From positions 62,001 to 126,000 of the forward strand of contig NZ_JALPTH010000021.1 of the NCBI RefSeq assembly GCF_023218175.1: DNA of 64,000 nt, written 5' to 3'. Position 1 is the stretch's first letter. Each line of letters starts with the position of its first letter. Below, in pieces: positions 42,208-50,278 of the stretch. This stretch comes from Streptomyces lichenis (GTDB lineage: Bacteria > Actinomycetota > Actinomycetes > Streptomycetales > Streptomycetaceae). The position numbers and the translations under genes are program-made. The notes beneath the pieces were generated by a model. The model saw only the letters and a program-made list of their open reading frames with translations. It searched no databases and was not told the DNA's origin.

Positions 42208-43197
42208 ATGAACGACGACACCTTCGACGCGCGCGTCCACAGTCCCGGCGCCCACAGCCCCGGCCCTCCCCGGCAGGCCCCCGGCGGCGGTGACGGGCCG
42301 GCCGCCGAGCTCGGCGCCCGCCTGGAGCGGACGCTGGAGCACACCAATGAGCTCCTGCGGCGGATGCTCGCCGAGGTGGCCAAGACCCCCTCGACCCATG
42401 CCATTTTCGTCGACGCGGGTTACGTCCATGCTGCGGCCGGGTTGCTTTGCGTCGGCACCGAGGACCGGCGCGCCTTCGACCTGGACGCCGAGGGGCTGAT
42501 CGACGCCTTCATCGACAAGGCCCGGACGATCTTCGCCGACAGCAGGCTGCTGCGCGTCTACTGGTACGACGGTGCCCGCCGCCGTATCCACACCCCCGAG
42601 CAGCAGGCGATCGCCGAACTCCCGGACGTCAAGGTCCGCCTGGGCAACCTCAACGCCAGCAACCAGCAGAAGGGCGTCGACTCGCTGATCCGCTCCGACC
42701 TGGAGTCCCTGGCGCGCCACCGGGCCATCAGCGACGCCGCGCTGGTCGGCGGGGACGAGGACCTGGTCTCCGCTGTGGAGGCCGCCCAGGGCTACGGCGC
42801 CCGGGTCCACCTCTGGGGCATCGAGGCGGCCGAGGGCCGCAACCAGGCCGAGGCCCTGCTCTGGGAGGTGGACAGCAGCCGCACCTTCGAGCTGGACTTC
42901 TGCCGCCCGTATGTCACCCGTCGGCCGGTGACGACTTACGAGAACGAGGGCGAGCCCCCGCCCTCCCGGGACGAGGTCCGCTTCGTCGGCCAGCGGATCG
43001 CCGCCACCTGGTACGGCGAGCGCGGCCCCGCCTTCCTCGCCGAGCTGCTCCCGGGCCACCCCTATCTGCCGGGGCCCGTCGACCAGGACCTGCTGATCGA
43101 GGCCGAGCGGCTGATCGGCCGGTCGCTGCGCGGCCACGCGGTCCTGCGCCGCTCGCTGCGGGACGGCTTCTGGGACCATCTGCGGTCCCGGCTCTGA
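42208..43197 (+). CDS. NYN domain (PIN-like) putative ribonuclease
   Basis: 329 residues. The NYN core has THAIFVDAGYVHAAAG, QQKGVDSLIRSDLESLA and AALVGGDEDLVSAVEAA, giving the acidic metal-binding residues of the PIN-like LabA/NYN fold. A C-terminal domain (GQRIAATWYGERGPAFLAEL) follows. Predicted RNA-cleaving or RNA-binding. The -10-like GACAAT at 42193-42198 lies nine bases before the ATG and there is no SD, so a very short leader is likely. Confidence 0.87.
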   Translation: MNDDTFDARVHSPGAHSPGPPRQAPGGGDGPAAELGARLERTLEHTNELLRRMLAEVAKTPSTHAIFVDAGYVHAAAGLLCVGTEDRRAFDLDAEGLIDAFIDKARTIFADSRLLRVYWYDGARRRIHTPEQQAIAELPDVKVRLGNLNASNQQKGVDSLIRSDLESLARHRAISDAALVGGDEDLVSAVEAAQGYGARVHLWGIEAAEGRNQAEALLWEVDSSRTFELDFCRPYVTRRPVTTYENEGEPPPSRDEVRFVGQRIAATWYGERGPAFLAELLPGHPYLPGPVDQDLLIEAERLIGRSLRGHAVLRRSLRDGFWDHLRSRL

Positions 43198-43227
43198 ACC
43201 GCCCGGTGCGGTCATCGGGTGTGCGGG

Positions 43228-44106
43228 TCAGGCGCCCGACCCCTGGTGGGCGGCCCAGAACTCCGCCACGGCCGCTGCGGTCTCCTCCGGACGGTCGGTG
43301 TTGGGGGAGTGCTCCGCGCCCGCGATCCGCGTCCGGTGGGCGCCGAGCCGTACGGCCATCTCGTCCAGCAGCGACACCGGCCAGACCTCGTCCCGTACGC
43401 CGGACAGCACATGCACCGGCAGCCGGTCGCCCAGCGCCGCCAGCTCGTCCACCCGGTCCGGTTCCACCACCAGCTGACGACCGGTCACCCGGAGCTGGAC
43501 GGGGCTGTTCCGCAGCCAGCGGCGGCGCAGGTCCTCCCGGTTGCCGACCGCCTCCTCCGCCTCCTCCGGCGGGTCCATGGCGCGGATCGCCTCCCACACC
43601 TGGGCCATGTCCATCACGGTGAGGGCGTCGCTCAGCAGCTTCACCTTGTCCCGCTGGTCCGCCGCGACCTGCGCCGGTCCGGACGACATCAGGGTGAGGG
43701 TGCGGAACGGAGCCGGATCGAGCAGTACGGCGGCCCGGGAGACGAGCCCGCCGAGCGAGTGGCCGAGCAGCTGCACCCGGCCGGCGCCGAGTGCCTCCAC
43801 CTGGGCCAGCAGATCGCGGGCCAGCTCTCCGAGCGCGTACGCGGACTCCTCGTCCGGCCCCTCGCTCTCGTACTGCCCGCGCCCGTCCACCGCGACGGCC
43901 CGCCAGCCGGCCTCGGCCAGCGGCGGGAGCATGGCGATGAAGTCCTCCTTGGACCCGGTGTACCCGGGCACCAGCAGCGCGGTGCCCCTGGCCCGCTCGG
44001 GACCGCCGGGCGGAGCCGCGTCGAGCACGGCGAAGGTGCCGCGCGCGGTACGCAGGGAGTGGGACCGGGTGCCGGGCGGCGGGGTGAACGTGGGCGGGCG
44101 GCTCAT
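43228..44106 (-). CDS. Alpha/beta hydrolase
   Basis: 292 residues. LVPGYTGSKEDF (oxyanion loop), nucleophile Ser in LLGHSLGGLVSRA, acid in LSGVRDEVWP and His in GAEHSPNTDRP. Substrate unknown. The start ATG 44106 has no SD; TAGCCT (complement of 44113-44118) lies exactly six bases upstream on the minus strand, so it is probably leaderless. Confidence 0.88.
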   Translation of the reverse strand: MSRPPTFTPPPGTRSHSLRTARGTFAVLDAAPPGGPERARGTALLVPGYTGSKEDFIAMLPPLAEAGWRAVAVDGRGQYESEGPDEESAYALGELARDLLAQVEALGAGRVQLLGHSLGGLVSRAAVLLDPAPFRTLTLMSSGPAQVAADQRDKVKLLSDALTVMDMAQVWEAIRAMDPPEEAEEAVGNREDLRRRWLRNSPVQLRVTGRQLVVEPDRVDELAALGDRLPVHVLSGVRDEVWPVSLLDEMAVRLGAHRTRIAGAEHSPNTDRPEETAAAVAEFWAAHQGSGA

Positions 44107-44197
44107 GGGAAGAGGCTAACGGGGCGCCCCGCGCCGGGAGGGAGCGGTTGCGGCCATCCGTGCGCGTACGTCGGCACGGAAGCAGGGCCGCTGACGC

Positions 44198-44242
44198 CGA
44201 CGGCCCCGCACCACCCCCGGAGGGGTGGTGACGGGGCCGTCG
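44198..44242. terminator. Strong hairpin after the DEAD-box helicase gene
   Basis: CGACGGCCCCGCACCACCCC pairs with GGGGTGGTGACGGGGCCGTCG with a single mismatch and a five-base loop, starting 20 bases past the helicase stop on the minus strand. Confidence 0.85.
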
Positions 44243-44261
44243 GATGCCGAACGGCGAGCGA

Positions 44262-46655
44262 TCAGCCTGCGGGCTGCTCGGGCTGCGCGGCGACCGCCTT
44301 CTTACGGGTGCGACGCGGCTTCACCTCGGCCTCGGCGATCTCCGAGGTCGGCTCGACGGCGGCGACGGCCTTCTTGCGGGTCCGGCGGGGCTTGGCCTCG
44401 GTCTCGGCCGGGGTCTCGGTGACCGGGGCTGCGGGCTCCGCGACGGCCTTCTTCCGGGTCCGGCGGGGCTTGGCCTCGGTCTCGGCCGGGGCCTCGGCGA
44501 CTGCGGCTACGGGCTCCGCGACGGCCTTCTTGCGGGTCCGGCGGGGCTTGGCCTCGGTCTCGGCCGGGGTCTCGGTGACCGGGGCTGCGGGCTCCGCGAC
44601 GGCCTTCTTACGGGTCCGGCGAGGCTTGGCTTCGGTCTCGGCCGGGGCCTCGGTGACCGGGGCTGCGGCTTCCGCGACGGCCTTCTTACGGGTCCGGCGC
44701 GGCTTCGCCTCGGCCTCGATCTCGACCAGGGCCTCGGCGGCTTCCGGGGTCGGCTCGACCGGGGCGACGGCCTTCTTGCGCGTACGGCGCGGCTTGGCCT
44801 CCGCCTCGACCGGCGCCTCGGTGACCGGGGCTGCGGCTTCCGCGACGGCCTTCTTACGGGTCCGGCGGGGCTTGGCCGGGGCCGCGGGCTCCTCGGCGGC
44901 GACCGGCTCGGGCACCGTCACCGGCTCCACGACGGCCACCGGCTCCACGACGGCCACCGGCTCCGCGACCGCGACCGGCTTGGCCTCGGCGGCCTGGGCC
45001 GGGATCGCCACCGTGGCGGTGGCGGTGACGGCCGCCGACGGGGCGTTGGACCGGGTACGGCGACGGCGGCGCGGGGTGCGCGGCGCGGTGGAACCGTCCT
45101 CGGCGGGAGCCACCGGGGTGACCGGGGCCACCGGAGCGGTCGTGGCGGGGGCCGCCGTCTCCGCCACGGGGGCGGAGCCGACCGCCTCGCCGCCGCGGGT
45201 GCGGCGGCGCCGGCGCGGAGTGCGCGTACGGGCGGGACGCTCCTCGGTCCGCTCCGACGGGCGGCCCGACCGGCCCGACCCGTCCGGGGAACGGGATCCG
45301 TCCGAAGAGCGGGATCCTTCCGAGGACCGGGAGGAGGAGCGCGGCGGACGGCCGGAGCGGCCGCGGCCACCGGTCTCGCCCAGGTCCTCCAGCTCCTCCG
45401 CGTCCAGACCGGCCCGGGTCCGCTCGGCACGCGGCAGTATGCCCTTGGTGCCCTCGGCGATGTCCAGGTCGCTGTAGAGGTGCGGGGAGGTGGAGTAGGT
45501 CTCCGGCGGATCGTTGAAGCCCAGCTCCAGCGCCTTGTTGATCAGCTGCCAGCGCGGGATGTCGTCCCAGTCGACCAGGGTGATCGCGGTGCCGCTGGCA
45601 CCCGCGCGGCCGGTGCGGCCCACCCGGTGCAGATAGGTCTTCTCGTCCTCGGGGGACTGGTAGTTGATGACGTGCGTGACGCCCTCGACGTCGATACCGC
45701 GGGCGGCGACGTCGGTGCAGACCAGCACGTCCACCTTGCCGTTGCGGAAGGCGCGCAGCGCCTGCTCGCGGGCGCCCTGGCCGAGGTCGCCGTGGACCGC
45801 GCCGGAGGCGAATCCGCGCCGCTCCAGCTGCTCGGCGATGTCCGCGGCCGTCCGCTTGGTCCGGCAGAAGATCATCGCCAGACCGCGGCCCTCGGCCTGC
45901 AGGATGCGCGAGACCATTTCCGGCTTGTCCATGGAGTGGGCGCGGTAGACGTGCTGGGTGATGTTGGCGACGGTCGCGCCCGAGTCGTCCGGCGCGGTGG
46001 CGCGGATGTGGGTGGGCTGCGACATGTAGCGGCGGGCCAGACCGATCACCGCGCCCGGCATGGTGGCCGAGAACAGCATGGTCTGCCGACGCGCCGGAAG
46101 CATGTTGATGATCTTCTCGACGTCCGGCAGGAAGCCGAGGTCGAGCATCTCGTCGGCCTCGTCGAGGACGAGGGCCTTGACGTGGGAGAGGTCCAGCTTG
46201 CGCTGGCCGGCCAGGTCGAGCAGCCGGCCCGGGGTGCCGACGATCACGTCGACGCCCTTGTTCAGCGCCTCGACCTGGGGCTCGTACGCCCGGCCGCCGT
46301 AGATGGCGAGGACGCGCACATTGCGCACCTTGCCGGCGGTGAGCAGGTCGTTGGTGACCTGGGTGCACAGCTCGCGGGTCGGGACGACCACCAGCGCCTG
46401 CGGGGCGTCGGTGAGCTGATCGGGGCGGGCGCGGCCGGCCTCGACGTCGGCGGGGACGGTGACCCGCTCCAGGAGCGGCAGTCCGAAGCCGAGCGTCTTG
46501 CCGGTGCCGGTCTTGGCCTGGCCGATGACGTCGGAGCCGGAGAGCGCGACCGGGAGGGTCATCTCCTGGATGGGGAAAGGGTTGATGATGCCGACGGCTT
46601 CGAGGGCCTCGGCCGTCTCGGAAAGGATTCCGAGCTCTCGGAAAGTCGTAGTCAG
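44262..46655 (-). CDS. DEAD-box RNA helicase with repetitive basic C-terminus (RhlE-like), CTG start
   Basis: 797 residues if read from CTG 46655 (TTTFRELGILSETAEALEAV), which restores the Q-motif FPIQEM. Motifs: AKTGTGKT, PTRELCTQ, GTPGRLLDL, DEADEMLD, SATMP, CTDVAARGID and HRVGRTGRAG. After about residue 420 the protein is Arg-rich, then Ala/Glu/Pro-rich, ending in eight copies of KPRRTRKKAVA. GAAGAGG lies at ideal distance from the CTG; the first ATG (46562) would delete the Q-motif. It matches the M. tuberculosis rhlE position. Confidence 0.9.
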   Translation of the reverse strand: MTTTFRELGILSETAEALEAVGIINPFPIQEMTLPVALSGSDVIGQAKTGTGKTLGFGLPLLERVTVPADVEAGRARPDQLTDAPQALVVVPTRELCTQVTNDLLTAGKVRNVRVLAIYGGRAYEPQVEALNKGVDVIVGTPGRLLDLAGQRKLDLSHVKALVLDEADEMLDLGFLPDVEKIINMLPARRQTMLFSATMPGAVIGLARRYMSQPTHIRATAPDDSGATVANITQHVYRAHSMDKPEMVSRILQAEGRGLAMIFCRTKRTAADIAEQLERRGFASGAVHGDLGQGAREQALRAFRNGKVDVLVCTDVAARGIDVEGVTHVINYQSPEDEKTYLHRVGRTGRAGASGTAITLVDWDDIPRWQLINKALELGFNDPPETYSTSPHLYSDLDIAEGTKGILPRAERTRAGLDAEELEDLGETGGRGRSGRPPRSSSRSSEGSRSSDGSRSPDGSGRSGRPSERTEERPARTRTPRRRRRTRGGEAVGSAPVAETAAPATTAPVAPVTPVAPAEDGSTAPRTPRRRRRTRSNAPSAAVTATATVAIPAQAAEAKPVAVAEPVAVVEPVAVVEPVTVPEPVAAEEPAAPAKPRRTRKKAVAEAAAPVTEAPVEAEAKPRRTRKKAVAPVEPTPEAAEALVEIEAEAKPRRTRKKAVAEAAAPVTEAPAETEAKPRRTRKKAVAEPAAPVTETPAETEAKPRRTRKKAVAEPVAAVAEAPAETEAKPRRTRKKAVAEPAAPVTETPAETEAKPRRTRKKAVAAVEPTSEIAEAEVKPRRTRKKAVAAQPEQPAG
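44265..44873 (-). repeat. Eight in-frame repeats in the helicase C-terminus
   Basis: Eight copies of a unit starting KPRRTRKKAVA are spaced 24-30 residues apart, four of the internal ones exactly 78 bp long. The basic block is nearly invariant; the linker (A-P-V-T-E-x-P-A-E-T-E type) is acidic and alternates. DNA identity between copies is high, suggesting recent duplication or gene conversion. Confidence 0.92.
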
Positions 46656-47021
46656 GGTGCTGCCTCTTCTGTGAGACGCGGCATGAGGCGAACGCTGGGG
46701 GTCTTACCGTGCAGAACCGTGCCGGTCACGTCCGGCCGCGGGCCCTGGCGGGCCGCAGCCCGTACGAGACCTCGGGTGGCGCGGGACCACTGCCGTCGCT
46801 CTAGCGTCATACCGCTGAGGGTCCCCTCGCATGCGGCGCTGACGCGCGCACGGAGGGCTGTCGGGTCGGAGCCGATCGGGCCACCGACCGGGCATCCTCA
46901 TTCATGAGACGGCCCGCCGAGTACATACGAGAAACCACTGCATGCTCAGCAGGCGCATTACCACTGTACCCCGGAATGGCGCAGGCGTGTTGTGCCAATT
47001 CACAAGGAGGTGGAGGTCACA
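46656..47021. other. Divergent non-coding gap of 366 bp
   Basis: Separates the helicase from the ferritin-like gene. It is less GC-rich around 46915-46990 (ATACGAGAAACC, CATTACCACTGTACC), where both promoters probably lie. No ORF in it is convincing. Helicase genes often have long leaders, but no structure could be assigned. Confidence 0.5.
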
Positions 47022-47948
47022 GTGGACGACCGGGGCCATCCGGGGCAGGACGGGCGGGCTATTGTGCGCTCCATGGAGACGCCAGACCCCGCCAACACCC
47101 CCGCTGACGACGCTTCCTCGGCCGATTCCGCCGCCCCCCTGAGAGAGCGGCAGACCTCCCCCGCAGAGCAGTCGACCTCTCTCGGAGAGCAGTCGACCCC
47201 TCTCGGAGAGCGGCCGGCGGAGCAGCCCACCGGGGAGCCGGCCGAGCAGCCGACCGGGATCGCCGCCCTCGGCTGGGCCGCCGCCTCGGCCGAGCCCCAG
47301 TACCGCGCCGCCGTGGTGGATCTGCTGGGCGCGCTGGCGTACGGGGAGCTGGCGGCCTTCGAGCGGCTCGCCGAGGACGCCAAGCTGGCGCCGGGCCTGG
47401 CGGACAAGGCGGAACTGGCCAAGATGGCGTCGGCCGAGTTCCACCACTTCGAGCGGCTGCGGGACCGGCTGACCGCGATCGACGCCGAGCCGACCGGCGC
47501 GATGGAGCCGTTCGCCAAGGCACTGGACGAGTTCCACCGGCAGACGGCGCCCTCCGACTGGCTGGAGGGCCTGGTCAAGGCGTACGTGGGCGACTCGATC
47601 GCCAGCGACTTCTACCGGGAGGTGGCGGTCCGGCTGGACTCCGACACCCGCGCCCTGGTCGTCGCGGTGCTGGACGACACCGGTCACGGCAACTTCGCGG
47701 TGGAGAAGGTGCGGGCCGCCATCGAGGCCGACCCCCGGGTCGGCGGGCGGCTGGCCCTGTGGGCGCGCCGGCTGATGGGCGAGGCCCTCTCCCAGGCGCA
47801 GCGGGTGGTGGCGGACCGGGATGCGCTCTCCACCATGCTGGTCGGCGGGGTCGCGGACGGCTTCGACCTGGCGGCGGTCGGCGAGATGTTCTCCCGTATC
47901 ACCAAGGCCCACACCAAGCGCATGGCGGCACTCGGCCTCGCGTCCTGA
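47022..47948 (+). CDS. Ferritin-like fold protein (MiaE-like hydroxylase family)
   Basis: 308 residues from GTG 47022, chosen for the strong GGAGGTCACA preceding it. ATG 47073 in frame, with TATTGT seven bases upstream, is an alternative leaderless start. The N-terminal 80 residues are disordered, with LGEQST/LGERPAEQP repeats. The core helices carry a di-iron-type pattern: AYGELAAFERL, SAEFHHFERL, and later VLDDTGHGNFAVEK. M. tuberculosis has the same gene (Rv3210c) beside rhlE. Substrate unknown. Confidence 0.85.
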   Translation: MDDRGHPGQDGRAIVRSMETPDPANTPADDASSADSAAPLRERQTSPAEQSTSLGEQSTPLGERPAEQPTGEPAEQPTGIAALGWAAASAEPQYRAAVVDLLGALAYGELAAFERLAEDAKLAPGLADKAELAKMASAEFHHFERLRDRLTAIDAEPTGAMEPFAKALDEFHRQTAPSDWLEGLVKAYVGDSIASDFYREVAVRLDSDTRALVVAVLDDTGHGNFAVEKVRAAIEADPRVGGRLALWARRLMGEALSQAQRVVADRDALSTMLVGGVADGFDLAAVGEMFSRITKAHTKRMAALGLAS

Positions 47949-48003
47949 GTCCGGTCCGCCTTCCGCGGCGGCCGGGCCCGGCGGCTCAGCTCTGGGTGGC
48001 GGC

Positions 48004-48279
48004 TCAGCTCTGGGTCGCCGCTGATCGGCGCATACGGCGGGTGGTCGGGCGCAGCAGCAGCGACAGGACGACCGCCGCGACCGCGACGGCGCCGACGAGG
48101 GTGCCCGGCGCGTTCCCGGGGCCGAGCGCGGCGTGTGTCACCAGGGCGCCGAACAGGGCTCCGAGCGTGCCCGAGGCCAGCACCACACGGCGGGCGGGGA
48201 GCCGGTCCGGGAGCCGGTGGGCGGCCGCCCAGGAGAGGGCCAGCCCGAGCATGACGGAGCCGAGAGCTTCCCAGAACAC
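48004..48279 (-). CDS. Small membrane protein of unknown function
   Basis: 91 residues from GTG 48279 with the strong SD GAGGTGATCC. Three hydrophobic segments (ALGSVMLGLALSWAAAH, VVLASGTLGALFGALVTH, LVGAVAVAAVVLSLLLR) and a basic C-terminal tail. No family recognised. Convergent with the ferritin-like gene. Confidence 0.8.
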   Translation of the reverse strand: MFWEALGSVMLGLALSWAAAHRLPDRLPARRVVLASGTLGALFGALVTHAALGPGNAPGTLVGAVAVAAVVLSLLLRPTTRRMRRSAATQS

Positions 48280-48469
48280 TACGGATCACCTCGCGGTCGG
48301 CGGGGCGGGCAAAACGGTCATGGCCGTAGTACCCGATGCACCGGAAACGCAATCATCATCCCGGGGGCCGGAGGCCCTTTTGTCGATACGTCGACAGGGC
48401 GAAGAGCCGGGCCCGGAACATGGCGGAGGCCCGGCGGACCAGCCGCCGGGCCTCTCGTCGTACCACCGC

Positions 48470-48697
48470 TCAGAGCGTGCCGAAGCCCACCCGCCGCGCC
48501 GTCGGCTCGCCGATCTCCACATAGGCGATCCGCTCCGACGGCACCAGCACCTTGCGGCCCTTGTCGTCCGTCAGGCTCAGCAGCTGCGACTTCCCGGCCA
48601 GCGACTGGGCCACCAGCTGCTCCACCTCCTCGGCGGACTGCCCGCTCTCCAGAACGATCTCCCGGGGTGCGTGCTGCACGCCGATCTTGACCTCCAC
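48470..48697 (-). CDS. DUF3107 family protein (TB9.4-like)
   Basis: 75 residues from GTG 48697 (VEVKIGVQHAPREIVLESGQ) with the SD GGAGGGA. Conserved features are ESGQSAEEVEQLV and RKVLVPSERIAYVEIG. It is orthologous in position and sequence to M. tuberculosis TB9.4 (Rv3208A), next to the TetR gene. Function unknown. Confidence 0.92.
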   Translation of the reverse strand: MEVKIGVQHAPREIVLESGQSAEEVEQLVAQSLAGKSQLLSLTDDKGRKVLVPSERIAYVEIGEPTARRVGFGTL

Positions 48698-48844
48698 GGC
48701 TATGTCCCTCCGAACGGTCAGCGTTGCGCGGTCGACCGCGCCGTACGCTGCACAGATTAGCCCGGGGAGCGGACGCCTCAGGGCGCGGAGCCGCACGCCA
48801 GGAGCGAACAGCACCCCCGGCCCGTACGGGGAGGGGCCGGTCGA

Positions 48845-49561
48845 TCAGCGGTTCGCGCCGCCGTGGTTCTCCGTGCCGTGCACGTCACTGCCCTGGTGCT
48901 CGCCGCCGTGGCTGTCCGTGCCGTGGTTCTCGCTGCCGTGCAGCGGGAAGCCGGCGATGCCCCGCCAGGCCAGCGAGGTGAGCAGCTGCACCGCGGTGCC
49001 ACGGGGGATCGGGGACTCGCTGGAGAGCCAGTAGCGGGCCACCACCTGGGAGACCCCGCCGAGCCCGACGGCGAGCAGCATCGACTCGTCCTTGGACAGC
49101 CCGGTGTCCTCGGCGATGACCTCCGAGATCGCCTCGGCGCACTGGAGCGACACCCGCTCGACCCGCTCGCGCACCGCGGGCTCGTTGGTCAGGTCGGACT
49201 CGAACACCAGCCGGAACGCGCCGCCCTCGTCCTCCACGTACGCGAAGTAGGCGTCCATCGTCGCGGCCACCCGCTGCTTGTTCTCGGTGGTCGACGCGAG
49301 CGCCGTGCGCACCGCCTGGAGCAGCGACTCGCAGTGCTGGTCGAGCAGCGCCAGGTAGAGCTCCAGCTTCCCCGGGAAGTGCTGGTACAGCACGGGCTTG
49401 CTGACGCCGGCGCGCTCGGCGATGTCATCCATCGCGGCCGCGTGGTAGCCCTGCGCCACGAACACTTCCTGGGCCGCGCCCAGCAGCTGGTTCCGTCGGG
49501 CCCGGCGCGGCAGTCGCGTGCCCCTAGGGCGCGCCGCCTCCGTCTGCTCGATGGCTGTCAC
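48845..49561 (-). CDS. TetR family regulator with a His-rich tail
   Basis: 238 residues from GTG 49561 with SD AGGAGG. The N-terminal HTH (QLLGAAQEVFVAQGYHAAAM then AERAGVSKPVLYQHFPGK) is classic TetR; the remainder is the ligand/dimer domain. It is orthologous in position to Rv3208. The last 30 residues are unusual: six His, mostly as HG (SENHGTDSHGGEHQG...). The tail could bind metal or simply be a repeat expansion. Targets unknown. Confidence 0.92.
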   Translation of the reverse strand: MTAIEQTEAARPRGTRLPRRARRNQLLGAAQEVFVAQGYHAAAMDDIAERAGVSKPVLYQHFPGKLELYLALLDQHCESLLQAVRTALASTTENKQRVAATMDAYFAYVEDEGGAFRLVFESDLTNEPAVRERVERVSLQCAEAISEVIAEDTGLSKDESMLLAVGLGGVSQVVARYWLSSESPIPRGTAVQLLTSLAWRGIAGFPLHGSENHGTDSHGGEHQGSDVHGTENHGGANR

Positions 49562-49832
49562 GCCGCCTCCTGAAATAGATTCATGCGCGCTGTGCGCCGC
49601 GCCGCCATCGTACTTTTGGGTAACCCGCCTGTGTGCGGTGCGAGCGCGAAATTTCACGTACCGGACGGCCCGGGCCGACGGCGATTCAACGTTAAACCGA
49701 CCGAGGGGTCGGGACCAGCCCCGGGCCGGTCGCATATACGCGGACCGGCTCGGGGCCGTCACTCCCGGCGGCGCGGCTCCCATGGCGGCTCCCATGGAAC
49801 GCCCCGGGCGGAATGCCCCGGAGGCCGCTGCC

Positions 49833-50129
49833 TCAGCGGTAGTCGTCCTCGTCCAGACTGACCACCCGGGTCTGCTCGATCGCATCGGCCTCGTTCGCAC
49901 TGGCCGGGTCGACGCCGGTCAGCGGCTCGTCGCCGCGCTGCTGCCACTCCGCCCGCTGCTCCGCTACGTCCCCCTCGGGGGACTCCTCGTCCAAGGGGGC
50001 CGCCGCCTCCCGCTCGGCGGCCCGCTCGTCCTCCGCCCGGGCCTCGGACTCCTCCGCCTCGTCCGCCTCGTTCCGGTCGAAGGTCTCGAAGGTCTCGAAG
50101 GTCTCGGGATCAGTGGGGTCGGCGCTCAT
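49833..50129 (-). CDS. Small acidic protein of unknown function
   Basis: 98 residues, almost a third Asp/Glu (ETFETFETFDRNEADEAEES, DEDDYR end). No fold is recognised and it is likely disordered. The SD GAGAGGGAG precedes the ATG. Conserved streptomycete context between the TetR gene and an alpha/beta hydrolase supports it as a gene. Confidence 0.78.
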   Translation of the reverse strand: MSADPTDPETFETFETFDRNEADEAEESEARAEDERAAEREAAAPLDEESPEGDVAEQRAEWQQRGDEPLTGVDPASANEADAIEQTRVVSLDEDDYR

Positions 50130-50265
50130 GTGCTCCCTCTCACGCGGATCGGTACTCGACGGTCACCGGGGTCGGATGCCCACAGACACGAGCGTATGCA
50201 GGACCCCCGGGCAACGCCATGCGGCCTGTGACGGCGAACACACCAGGGGGAGCGTGATCCTCTCG

Positions 50266-50278
50266 TAACATTGCCGCA
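50266..50278 (+). promoter_or_regulatory. -10 element TAACAT for leaderless hydrolase transcription
   Basis: TAACAT (50266-50271) ends six bases before the ATG at 50278 and no SD is present. No convincing -35 was found. Confidence 0.5.

Noticed and set aside
44244..46907. An 887-residue plus-strand frame antisense to the helicase
   Set aside because: It is the complement of the helicase coding strand; its composition (Gly/Leu/Asp/Arg repeats) mirrors the repeats of the true gene.
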